Source: a virus
Length of the DNA: 35,483 nt
IMG/VR virus record: IMGVR_UViG_3300025674_000155
Span: 1-35,483 of that record
Reading direction: 5' to 3' (one strand)
The notes beneath the pieces were generated by a model. That model was not told the origin of the DNA. It was given only the letters and a program-made list of their open reading frames with translations, and made no database searches. A program made the position numbers and the translations under genes. Positions 29,057-35,483 of this stretch are shown in pieces. Every line of letters begins with the position of its first letter. Within the stretch, counting starts at the first letter, position 1.

Positions 29057-30282
29057 GAAATTTTAACGAATTCATAACAGAAAACAAGAATACACATATG
29101 ACCCATATCGAGGATAAAGTCCTATATGGGGGTGTAAACGGAACTAGAGAAGCAATAATGGCCTTAAGGTCATTAAGAGATATGCTAGGAGGAGTCAAAG
29201 ATGGTAATGTATCTGTTAAGTGGGACGGTGCTCCTGCTATCTTTGCTGGGACTGATCCTAGGGATGGCAGATTCTTCGTGGCGAAAAAGGGGATCTTTAA
29301 CAAATCTCCCAAAGTATACAAGAGCGATGCTGATATCGATGATGATACTAGTGGCGATCTTGCTGACAAACTTAAACTTGCTTTACAATATCTACCTGCT
29401 CTAGGAATAAAGGGTGTAATTCAAGGAGACTTTCTATATGGTCCAGGAGATGTTAAGAGGAAAAAAATTAAAGGTAAAACTTATATTACCTTTCACCCTA
29501 ATACGATCGTATATGCGTTACCTATTGGAACAGAAGCGGCCAATAAGGTCACAACAGCAAAAATCGGTATCGTATGGCACACCACATATACAGGCGAAAC
29601 ATTTGAATCTATGAAAGCATCTTATGGTGTTGATGTCAGTAAATTAAGACCATCAAAAGACGTATGGTCACAAGATGCGATGCTTCGTGATATGACGAAT
29701 TTTACCATGTCAAAGACAGATACAGAAGAAGTTAATGGTTATCTTTCAACAGCAGGTGTATTATTTAATCAAATCAGTGGCACAACACTTCGCCAATTAG
29801 AGGCAAACCCTAAACTTGCTCAAATGATTGAAACATATAATAATACGTTTGTCCGTAAAGGTCAAGTCATTACAAACACTCGTACGCATGTAGCCGGTCT
29901 TATTCGTTATATTAAAGGTAAATATAAAAAGGAAATTGATACACGTAAGACTTCTGCAGGTAAAGCAACTCAACAGGCTAAACTTGATGAACTTCTTGCA
30001 TTCTTTTCAAATTCCAATAAAAGATCATTACAAAGAATGTTCGATTTACAAAAAGTTATTGTATTAGCAAAACTAAAACTTATAAATATATTAAACAAAT
30101 TGTCAACAACTGATACTTTCTTAAAAACCAGTAATGGTTATAAAGTAACTGGAGAGGAAGGATATGTTGCAATTGACAAACTTGGTGGTGATGCAGTGAA
30201 AATTGTGGACCGTATGGAATTCTCATACGCAAACTTTTCACCCGATATATTAAAGGGATGGGATAAACCAGGAAGGAAGTGA
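29053..30282 (+). CDS. Polynucleotide-ligase-like nucleotidyltransferase with capsid-targeting-type N-terminus
   Basis: The 409-aa protein has VSVKWDGAPAIF with KxDG (K56, G59), the nucleotide-accepting motif I of ATP ligases and RNA ligases, then FFVAKKG (motif III-like) and IQGDFLYGP. A C-terminal EGYVAIDKLGGDAVKIVD could supply motif IV/V (EGxV, KI). The N-terminus MRNFNEFITEN mirrors T4 internal proteins (MKTYQEFIAEA) in spacing, with E10 as a gp21-type cleavage site. It may therefore be an enzyme packaged in the head. Enzyme class is fairly secure; packaging is inference. Confidence 0.75.
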   Translation: MRNFNEFITENKNTHMTHIEDKVLYGGVNGTREAIMALRSLRDMLGGVKDGNVSVKWDGAPAIFAGTDPRDGRFFVAKKGIFNKSPKVYKSDADIDDDTSGDLADKLKLALQYLPALGIKGVIQGDFLYGPGDVKRKKIKGKTYITFHPNTIVYALPIGTEAANKVTTAKIGIVWHTTYTGETFESMKASYGVDVSKLRPSKDVWSQDAMLRDMTNFTMSKTDTEEVNGYLSTAGVLFNQISGTTLRQLEANPKLAQMIETYNNTFVRKGQVITNTRTHVAGLIRYIKGKYKKEIDTRKTSAGKATQQAKLDELLAFFSNSNKRSLQRMFDLQKVIVLAKLKLINILNKLSTTDTFLKTSNGYKVTGEEGYVAIDKLGGDAVKIVDRMEFSYANFSPDILKGWDKPGRK

Positions 30283-30284
30283 TA

Positions 30285-30659
30285 ATGGCAAAACCATTGT
30301 CTTTTAAACTGTTTTCAGTAGACGAGGCTCTTACTGTACAGCAACGCATTCAGCGTGGCCGTCAGATGAAGAAGATCAAACATAAAATTGCTCTTGGTCG
30401 TAAAAAAGCGGCTCGTCGAATGGCCTCCAAAGACACTCTCGAAAAAAGATCCCTCCGACAAGCTCGAATAAATATCTTTAAGAAACTTACAAAAGGTATG
30501 GAAAAAAGTGAGCTTTCATTTTCACGTCGTGCAGAAATTGAAAAGAGACTTGGTTCTCCTACGATGAAAAGAAAGATTGCTACCATGGCCAAAAGAATGT
30601 TTAAAGATGTTAGGAAAAAAGAAATTGACCGTAAACGTGGACCAAAAAAGGAAACCTAG
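30285..30659 (+). CDS. Very basic late protein (124 aa)
   Basis: ATG 30285 was preferred over GTG 30279 because AGGAAG lies upstream. The 124-aa product is Lys/Arg-rich and helical (RIQRGRQMKKIKHKIALGR, KRKIATMAKRMFKDVRKKE). FSVDE14-A15 near the N-terminus fits a gp21-type cleavage site. It probably binds DNA and could be an internal head protein. Family unknown. Confidence 0.68.
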   Translation: MAKPLSFKLFSVDEALTVQQRIQRGRQMKKIKHKIALGRKKAARRMASKDTLEKRSLRQARINIFKKLTKGMEKSELSFSRRAEIEKRLGSPTMKRKIATMAKRMFKDVRKKEIDRKRGPKKET

Positions 30660-30662
30660 TCA

Positions 30663-31181
30663 ATGAAATTGTTTAGACAAATAAGACAAGAATTAGCAGA
30701 AGGTCGTGAGGATACAAACAAATTAATCAAAACTGCAATTCAAAACTTATCACACGGCCGAGGTAGTGATCACAGTGGTCATGAAGGTATGTCACGATAC
30801 CATTCATCTATGGCTGATGAGCATAAAGGCACTGAAGCTGCAAAACACCATAAACGTGCAGCAGATCACCATGCCCGAGCTATGGCCGCGTTGAAAAAAG
30901 GTAATTTAAAGGGTGGATTAACTCACGCAAAGAATGCCGCAGATGCTGCCGATGCCGCCAATAAAGCGCAGGGTAATAAAAGTAAATCCACTAGGGCAGG
31001 TAAAGCTGATTCCATGGCACTTTATAAAGACCATGAAAGAGAGACAAACTTCACTCAGCGCGCACGAGACCGTGATGATGAAAATTTAAGCAGAGGTAAG
31101 CCAAAAAGAAGTGACAAACCTATTCAACGTGCAATTGGTAAAACTAAAAGCAGAATTAGAAGAATGATAGGCAAACGTTAA
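30663..31181 (+). CDS. His/Lys/Ala-rich late protein with capsid-targeting-type N-terminus (172 aa)
   Basis: The 172-aa protein starts MKLFRQIRQELAEG, where F4, I7 and E10 match the spacing of T4 capsid-targeting segments, and LAE13-G14 is a gp21-type site. The middle is His/Ala-rich with repeated HHKRAADHHARAMAALKKGN, and the C-terminus is Arg/Lys-rich. It looks like a basic DNA-compacting or injected protein. No enzyme motif is seen. Confidence 0.66.
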   Translation: MKLFRQIRQELAEGREDTNKLIKTAIQNLSHGRGSDHSGHEGMSRYHSSMADEHKGTEAAKHHKRAADHHARAMAALKKGNLKGGLTHAKNAADAADAANKAQGNKSKSTRAGKADSMALYKDHERETNFTQRARDRDDENLSRGKPKRSDKPIQRAIGKTKSRIRRMIGKR

Positions 31182-32426
31182 GTGACAATTAATTCTTTTA
31201 AAAATTATCTTATTGAAGAAGAAAAGACGGTTTATTTTACCTTTGGTAGAATGAATCCACCTACTATTGGGCATGAAAAACTTTTGGATAAATTATCACA
31301 AAGTGCTGGTAAAAATCCATATAAGGTTTATCTTTCCCAAACTCAAGACGCAGACAAAAATCCCCTGTCATATAGAGATAAAGTAAAGTTTGCCCGTAAA
31401 ATGTTTCCAAGACATGCACGGCAAATTATGATGGACACATCAGTTAAAAATATCTTTGACATAGCAGTAAAGTTATATAACGAAGGATTTAAAAATGTGG
31501 CTATGGTTGTTGGTTCTGATCGTATTCGTGAGTTTGATATTCTATTAAAAAAATATAATGCCAAAAAAGGTAAACATGGGTTTTATAATTTTGCAAAAAT
31601 CACTGTAGTATCTGCAGGTGATCGTGACCCAGATGCCGAAGGTGCTGAAGGAATGTCTGCATCTAAGATGAGGGCAGCTGCCTCATCAAATGATTTCTCT
31701 CAATTCTCTCAAGGGTTACCAAAGGCCGTTGGTAATGCTGACGCCAAAAAGATTTATAATTCAGTTCGGTCTGGTATGGGTCTTACAGAACAAACACAAT
31801 TTAAAAATCATATTCAACTTGAACCAATTTCAGAAATAAGAGAATCCTATATGGATGGTAAATTATTTGAAATTGGTGACGAGGTAGTAATTAAAGGACA
31901 AGGTGTAGTTGCTGAAATAAAACACTTAGGCACAAATTATGTCATTGTGGAATCCAAGGGTGAAATTTATAGAAAGTGGCTAACAGACGTAGAAAAAGTT
32001 GATCCTAATGAAGAATTTGAATATGATGTAGTTGATTTTATAAAATTGGATGAGGCAAAGAAATCCGAAAGAAAACCTGGAGAGGATCCGGACATTGGAG
32101 ATCGTAAAGGATCACAACCTGCTGGATATTATAGAGGCCTTAAAAAATCCACAAAGCAAAAACGTGCAGCACATTTTGCCAAACACGGTAAAAAAGATGA
32201 TGATGACGATTCTGCATATAAACCAGCGCCTGGTGATAAAACCGCAAAAACCAAACCTTCTGTGCATACTAAAAAATTCAAACAAATGTTCGGCGAACAA
32301 GACAGAGTTGATATTGCTAAAAAAAGAATTAAAAGACAAAAGGCAGCTGCAGCTAAACGTCACGACAGTATGATGGACAGAGCTCGTATTAGAGATGCTA
32401 AGAAAAAAAATAGGGAAACATCATGA
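31182..32426 (+). CDS. Nucleotidyltransferase (TxGH) fused to KOW-like and basic C-terminal region
   Basis: GTG 31182 follows the upstream stop directly. The 414-aa protein has an N-terminal segment INSFKNYLIEEE with capsid-targeting-like spacing, then FTFGRMNPPTIGHEKLL (T28-x-G-H31), AMVVGSDRIREF and MSASKMRAAA, equivalent to HxGH and ISSTxxR of NMNAT/NadR/cytidylyltransferases. Residues about 220-270 resemble a KOW-type beta barrel (EIGDEVVIKGQGVVAEIKHL). The C-terminus (YYRGLKKSTKQKRAAHFAKH and beyond) is Lys/Arg-rich. LDE-A motifs near 285-290 could be protease sites. It might act on NAD or nucleotides in the host after injection. Confidence 0.72.
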   Translation: MTINSFKNYLIEEEKTVYFTFGRMNPPTIGHEKLLDKLSQSAGKNPYKVYLSQTQDADKNPLSYRDKVKFARKMFPRHARQIMMDTSVKNIFDIAVKLYNEGFKNVAMVVGSDRIREFDILLKKYNAKKGKHGFYNFAKITVVSAGDRDPDAEGAEGMSASKMRAAASSNDFSQFSQGLPKAVGNADAKKIYNSVRSGMGLTEQTQFKNHIQLEPISEIRESYMDGKLFEIGDEVVIKGQGVVAEIKHLGTNYVIVESKGEIYRKWLTDVEKVDPNEEFEYDVVDFIKLDEAKKSERKPGEDPDIGDRKGSQPAGYYRGLKKSTKQKRAAHFAKHGKKDDDDDSAYKPAPGDKTAKTKPSVHTKKFKQMFGEQDRVDIAKKRIKRQKAAAAKRHDSMMDRARIRDAKKKNRETS

Positions 32427-32674
32427 TTAAATTTAATCAATATATCGAAGAAAAGGCTGATGCTGGTCTAAAGAAAAAGGCCGAAAAATCTGGTATGCCA
32501 CTTGGTATCCTACGCAAGGTATATAATCGTGGTGTTGCCGCTTGGAGAACAGGCCATCGCCCAGGTACAACACCACAGCAATGGGGAATGGCTCGTGTCA
32601 ATTCATTTGTAACTAAGTCCTCAGGTACTTGGGGTAAAGCAGATAAAGATTTAGCAGCAAAGGTAAGAGGATAA
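32423..32674 (+). CDS. DUF5824-like small protein (83 aa)
   Basis: The 83-aa protein contains KSGMPLGILRKVYNRGVAAW, then RTGHRPGTTPQQWGMARVNSF, a highly conserved phage motif I associate with DUF5824 (from memory). The N-terminus MIKFNQYIEEK has F4, Y7, I8 and E10 at capsid-targeting spacing. Function unknown. It overlaps the upstream stop (ATGA). Confidence 0.72.
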   Translation: MIKFNQYIEEKADAGLKKKAEKSGMPLGILRKVYNRGVAAWRTGHRPGTTPQQWGMARVNSFVTKSSGTWGKADKDLAAKVRG

Positions 32675-32675
32675 A

Positions 32676-33413
32676 ATGAAAACATTAGATGAAATAAAAT
32701 CAGAACTTGATGAAGGTATTATTGGTGCAGTAGGTAAAGGTATTAAGAAAGTTGCAAGTCCTGTAACTAATCGTTTGACAACCACAGGTCGTGCTAAAAT
32801 TGCTCAAAAGAAAATTGATAAACACAATACCAAGGTGCAACAAAAAGATACAATTGCAAAAGCAAATGCGGCTGGTAAATCTGCCTTTGGACTTACTCAA
32901 AAATCAAGAGCAGCAAATGCTAAAAAGAAATTAGATAAAATTGCTCAGAAAAAAGCGGCCCAAGATACTATTGCTCGCGCCAAACAATTAAAAAAAGGTG
33001 TAACTGCTGGTATGGAATATGAAGGCAAGAAAATGGATTCCGCTGCTATGAAAAAGGCAATGGATGTTTTCAAGAAACGTGGTGGTAAAATTAAAAAGGT
33101 TGCTCCTGGTAAGGCAGCAGGATATCACGGTAAAGATGATCCTGGTGCAAATATGCATGGTATGATGGATCGTGGTGACACTAAGGGGTTCAATCGTAAG
33201 AAAAAAGTAAAGTCAATGGGTCGTGAACAAGTTGATGAGATCTCTAAGAAAACTGCAGGATCATATATCAAAAAGGCTTCAGATAATATGAGTAGACAGG
33301 CAGACAAAATGGCTAGAGCTCAACGCGCCGATGGTCCACCGGACAAGGCAGTTAATAAGTTTGTTAATCGTCGCACAGGTATTGCTCGAGCGGTAAATCG
33401 GTTGACTAAGTAG
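32676..33413 (+). CDS. Lys/Ala-rich basic late protein (245 aa)
   Basis: The 245-aa protein is strongly basic with heptad-like Lys/Ala repeats (IAQKKIDKHNTKVQQKDTIA, AKKKLDKIAQKKAAQDTIAR). It starts MKTLDEIKSELDEG with L4, I7, E10 and an LDE13-G14 site. VDEISKKTAGSYIKKASD near the C-terminus is a motif I recall from marine T4-like head or core proteins. It probably binds DNA in the head. No enzymatic motif is seen. Confidence 0.67.
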   Translation: MKTLDEIKSELDEGIIGAVGKGIKKVASPVTNRLTTTGRAKIAQKKIDKHNTKVQQKDTIAKANAAGKSAFGLTQKSRAANAKKKLDKIAQKKAAQDTIARAKQLKKGVTAGMEYEGKKMDSAAMKKAMDVFKKRGGKIKKVAPGKAAGYHGKDDPGANMHGMMDRGDTKGFNRKKKVKSMGREQVDEISKKTAGSYIKKASDNMSRQADKMARAQRADGPPDKAVNKFVNRRTGIARAVNRLTK

Positions 33414-33422
33414 GAGTATGAG

Positions 33423-33644
33423 ATGAAAAAGTTTAAAGGATTTTACGAGGCAATGAAATTTGAAGTAGACATTGAAGGTTTACCAAAAGTCTATATGGAT
33501 GGTAATTCACCATCTGAGGTAAAGGCACATCTTCGTAAATTAGTTAAACAACCATCTATGATCAAATCAGTAAATCGGATGACAAAACATGACGTTAAAA
33601 AAGTCTACAGAGACAAAGCCCAAGGCAAAGACCAAAGTTCTTGA
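33423..33644 (+). CDS. Small conserved late protein (73 aa)
   Basis: ATG 33423 follows GGAGTATGAG. The 73-aa protein reads KFEVDIEGLPKVYMDGNSPS, then EVKAHLRKLVKQPSMIKSV and a basic tail. It starts MKKFKGFYEAM, matching F4/F7 capsid-targeting spacing with FYE9-A10. I recall close relatives in marine T4-like phages of unknown function. The next gene begins 56 nt before its stop. Confidence 0.68.
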   Translation: MKKFKGFYEAMKFEVDIEGLPKVYMDGNSPSEVKAHLRKLVKQPSMIKSVNRMTKHDVKKVYRDKAQGKDQSS

Positions 33645-34245
33645 TTACGGAACTCCTGAAGCTACAGCAAAGGCAATTGCAATGACACCAGGACAGAAAA
33701 TGATTAAGTTTAAAGAACATTTACAAAATCAAGACCTTTTATATCATGCAGAAAATGATATTCCTCTGGGTGAGCTTTATCGTGTTGGGTCACAATCCTA
33801 TTATAGGGTATTCCGTGAGGCCAGAGAATTATATTCTGACGGAAAGGTTGAACTTTCTGGATTAAATCTTCATTTAATTGAAAATACGGATATTGGCGAA
33901 TTTGGTCAATATGAAGGAAACCCTGTCCCATTAGATTCTCCAATGGTTATGGAATCTGAATATGATGGTCGGGATGTTGAATTGAATAAACCCAAAAAGG
34001 GTGGACCAAAAAAGTATTATGTGTATGTTAAGGACCCATCAACTGGTAATATTAAAAAGGTTACGTGGGGTGATACCACTGGATTAAAAGTCAAATTAAA
34101 TGATAAAGGTGCTCGGGCATCATTTGCTGCAAGACATAAATGTGATACGAGAAAAGATAGAACAAAGGCTTCATATTGGGCATGTAATTTACCAAGATAT
34201 GCAAAACAATTGGGGTTAAGTGGAGGAGGCAACTTCTTTTGGTAG
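33589..34245 (+). CDS. Conserved late protein with Cys-containing C-terminal motif (218 aa)
   Basis: The 218-aa protein begins at ATG 33589, overlapping the previous gene by 56 nt. The C-terminal third (KYYVYVKDPSTGNIKKVTWG, FAARHKCDTRKDRTKASYW, ACNLPRYAKQLGLSGGG) resembles a block widely conserved in marine T4-like phages, with two Cys that might bind metal. The middle, GELYRVGSQSYYRVFREARELY, is separate. Probably a virion component. A GGAGGAGG near its end serves the next gene. Confidence 0.67.
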   Translation: MTLKKSTETKPKAKTKVLDYGTPEATAKAIAMTPGQKMIKFKEHLQNQDLLYHAENDIPLGELYRVGSQSYYRVFREARELYSDGKVELSGLNLHLIENTDIGEFGQYEGNPVPLDSPMVMESEYDGRDVELNKPKKGGPKKYYVYVKDPSTGNIKKVTWGDTTGLKVKLNDKGARASFAARHKCDTRKDRTKASYWACNLPRYAKQLGLSGGGNFFW

Positions 34246-34514
34246 AACCTTATATTGATCGGTTCGAAGAGGATGGGTCAAGAACTAGGACATTTTCTTC
34301 GGACATAGACAGTGATGAGTTAATTTGGCATAGGGATAAAAAGGACAGAGAAATAACCATTTTATCCGGTGTAGGTTGGAAATTACAAATGGAAGATAAA
34401 TTACCAAAAGAATTAGAATTAGGAAAACTATATCACATACCTAAAATGGAATATCATAGAGTAATTAAAGGTAAAGATAATTTAATAATAAAGATATGGG
34501 AAAATGGCAGCTAA
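34239..34514 (+). CDS. Small cupin-like protein with TTG start (91 aa)
   Basis: TTG 34239 lies about 10 nt after GGAGGAGG (34221-34228), so a TTG start is credible. The 91-aa sequence has SDELIWHRDKKDREITILSG, then GWKLQ, LELGKLYHIPKMEYHRVIKG and LIIKIWENG, the plan of a single-domain cupin (HxD plus a later His). It could bind metal, but lacks an obvious catalytic role. Overlaps both neighbours. Confidence 0.68.
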   Translation: MVEPYIDRFEEDGSRTRTFSSDIDSDELIWHRDKKDREITILSGVGWKLQMEDKLPKELELGKLYHIPKMEYHRVIKGKDNLIIKIWENGS

Positions 34515-34962
34515 ATTAAGTGAAAATACAGAAGTAGCATTGCCGCTACGTAATATCATCAGTATGATTGCTGGCGCATCGCTTGCGACATGGGCATACT
34601 TTGGTATCGTAGAAAGATTAAACACACTCGAGACAAACATCACTATGATGAAGTCTGATCTCGAAATGAATACAGAGTTTCGCATTAAATGGCCGCGAGG
34701 AGAAATGGGTTCACTACCTGCGGACAGTGAGCAGTTTATGTTGATTGAACACGTTGCAACCGAACTGGAAAAATTAACAGACGAAATAGAGGGTGGTCAA
34801 GCACCATTCGATCAACAACAAAAACTGCAGATCGAGTTTATGTTACAAAGAATTGAGCAGTTGGAAGCGGCACACGAAAAGATCAGAGGCGATATTATGG
34901 ATCTGATTCATTCAAATAGTCAAATTTCATTGCCATCTGCAAATAAACATGAAGGACACTAG
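34504..34962 (+). CDS. Membrane-anchored coiled-coil protein (152 aa)
   Basis: The 152-aa protein has an N-terminal leader (MAAKLSENTEVALPLRN), one transmembrane helix (IISMIAGASLATWAYFGIV), and a long periplasmic or cytoplasmic helical region (ERLNTLETNITMMKSDLEMN, then EFMLQRIEQLEAAHEKIR) with heptad spacing. Size and position suggest a lysis (spanin- or holin-like) or tail-associated protein, but the family is not recognised. It overlaps the cupin-like gene by 11 nt. Confidence 0.68.
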   Translation: MAAKLSENTEVALPLRNIISMIAGASLATWAYFGIVERLNTLETNITMMKSDLEMNTEFRIKWPRGEMGSLPADSEQFMLIEHVATELEKLTDEIEGGQAPFDQQQKLQIEFMLQRIEQLEAAHEKIRGDIMDLIHSNSQISLPSANKHEGH

Positions 34963-34964
34963 AT

Positions 34965-35222
34965 ATGATTGTAGGGGAGTTTATCATATTATTAATGTTT
35001 TTTGGCGATCCGATTGGACTCAAAGAATATACTGTAAGGGATAGTTTGGGCGAGTGTATGAAGGCAAAAAGAACTATCGAAAGAAATATACGTGGTGGCA
35101 AATCAAAAGAGCATAAGAGCGCATTGATGTTATCATGCCGTAAAATGGAAGTCGTCGTTGACGCAGATTATAGAATACTTGAATTCGTTAATACAGAAAC
35201 CAATAAGATTAGGGTCAAATAA
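34965..35222 (+). CDS. Unknown small membrane-associated protein (85 aa)
   Basis: ATG 34965 begins two bases after the upstream stop. An N-terminal hydrophobic segment (VGEFIILLMFFGDPIGL) is followed by a soluble domain with two Cys (C31 and C57) and a C-terminal strand region. It may be a small exported or anchored protein. Family unknown. Confidence 0.6.
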   Translation: MIVGEFIILLMFFGDPIGLKEYTVRDSLGECMKAKRTIERNIRGGKSKEHKSALMLSCRKMEVVVDADYRILEFVNTETNKIRVK

Positions 35223-35224
35223 TA

Positions 35225-35483
35225 ATGGCAGATGGTAATACCAACGTTAGACTAGATAGAATTGAACAAAAGCTAGATAGTCTTGCAGATGCGCTAGTAA
35301 TGATGGCTAGAGCAGAAGAAAAACTCATAGGGAAAGAAGACCATGATCGAGCATATGAAAGAATGAATAGATTATCTAAAAAGATTGACGAAATTGAAAA
35401 GAAAGTAGATGATAATGCCCACACTGTTGGGATTATAAATAAATTAGTATTAGCAGCGATAGTCGCTGCCGTTGGCGCAGTAG
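35225..35483 (+). CDS. XhlA-like coiled-coil/membrane protein (3' truncated by window)
   Basis: ATG 35225 begins 2 nt after the upstream stop and the frame runs to the window edge (86 codons). An N-terminal amphipathic coiled coil (VRLDRIEQKLDSLADAL and RLSKKIDEIEKKVDDNAHTV) precedes a hydrophobic segment (LVLAAIVAAVGAV), the arrangement of XhlA-type haemolysin/holin-associated proteins. A role in lysis next to the preceding membrane proteins is plausible but not shown. The C-terminus is outside the window. Confidence 0.62.
   Translation, partial: MADGNTNVRLDRIEQKLDSLADALVMMARAEEKLIGKEDHDRAYERMNRLSKKIDEIEKKVDDNAHTVGIINKLVLAAIVAAVGAV

Noticed and set aside
30079-30088. TATAAATA within the ligase-like gene
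   Set aside because: Internal to a long coding sequence with no nearby start in a suitable position; likely chance in AT-rich DNA.
1-35483. tRNA genes, CRISPR arrays, insertion sequences and inteins
   Set aside because: No tRNA-like T-arm other than that of the tmRNA, no direct-repeat arrays, no transposase or homing-endonuclease motifs were found by eye.

Overview
This 35.5 kb window is best read as part of the genome of a T4-like (T4 superfamily) marine myovirus whose host is probably an alphaproteobacterium. The T4 link comes from a family-B DNA polymerase (gp43 type), UvsX recombinase and gp41 helicase lying uvsX - small gene - 41, a T4-type lysozyme, T4-style late promoters (NATAAATA), and a late block whose protein N-termini resemble the T4 capsid-targeting sequence. 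The alphaproteobacterial host is inferred from a circularly permuted (two-piece) tmRNA gene with an ANDN... tag, and from the DUF3563 gene. DNA is A+T-rich throughout, genes are packed with 1-40 nt overlaps, and all but two genes are on the plus strand. The host assignment is inference; no database search was possible.

Layout: (a) 1-1030: end of an unknown gene, DUF3563 protein, 13-codon ORF, Cys-rich mini-protein, lysozyme. (b) 1.0-7.1 kb: DNA polymerase, MazG-like protein, two paralogous GREB1/TAGT-type glycosyltransferases flanking a small gene, and an AEP/primase-like protein. (c) 7.2-10.6 kb: two unknown early genes, then a sugar-nucleotide module (UDP-sugar dehydrogenase, epimerase, cytidylyltransferase). 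(d) 10.6-16.1 kb: UvsX, gp41, ThyX, SleB-type cell-wall hydrolase and small genes. (e) 16.1-17.7 kb: a minus-strand membrane protein and a secreted BMP-family substrate-binding protein. (f) 17.7-17.97 kb: permuted tmRNA. (g) 18.0-23.5 kb: an overlapping cassette of compact desaturase, five Fe(II)/2-oxoglutarate (2OG)-type oxygenase-like proteins (one minus-strand, one with two catalytic cores), an FkbM methyltransferase and an SGNH hydrolase. (h) 23.5-27.3 kb: early small genes (SWIM zinc motif, RHH regulator, DUF932, glycine-zipper) and a half-length Na+/Pi cotransporter, closed by an intrinsic terminator. (i) 27.4-35.5 kb: late-type genes, including a PD-(D/E)xK-like protein, a KxDG ligase-like protein, an HxGH-type nucleotidyltransferase, very basic proteins, a cupin-like protein and membrane/coiled-coil proteins.

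Regulation: eleven plus-strand sigma70-like promoters share TTTACA, exactly 17 bp, TATAAT. Most also have ATG-NNN just before the -10, and six have an AAACAC extension before the -35. Four of the genes they drive start with the same GGAGCTAAA leader. NATAAATA late-type elements lie before the lysozyme, the tmRNA, the late block and both minus-strand genes.

The most interesting points are the oxygenase/desaturase/methyltransferase cassette next to the phage-borne tmRNA, the set of late proteins that look capsid-targeted and may be injected, the paired TAGT glycosyltransferases with their own sugar-nucleotide enzymes (possible DNA hypermodification), and two nutrient-uptake genes (BMP binding protein, half Na+/Pi transporter).
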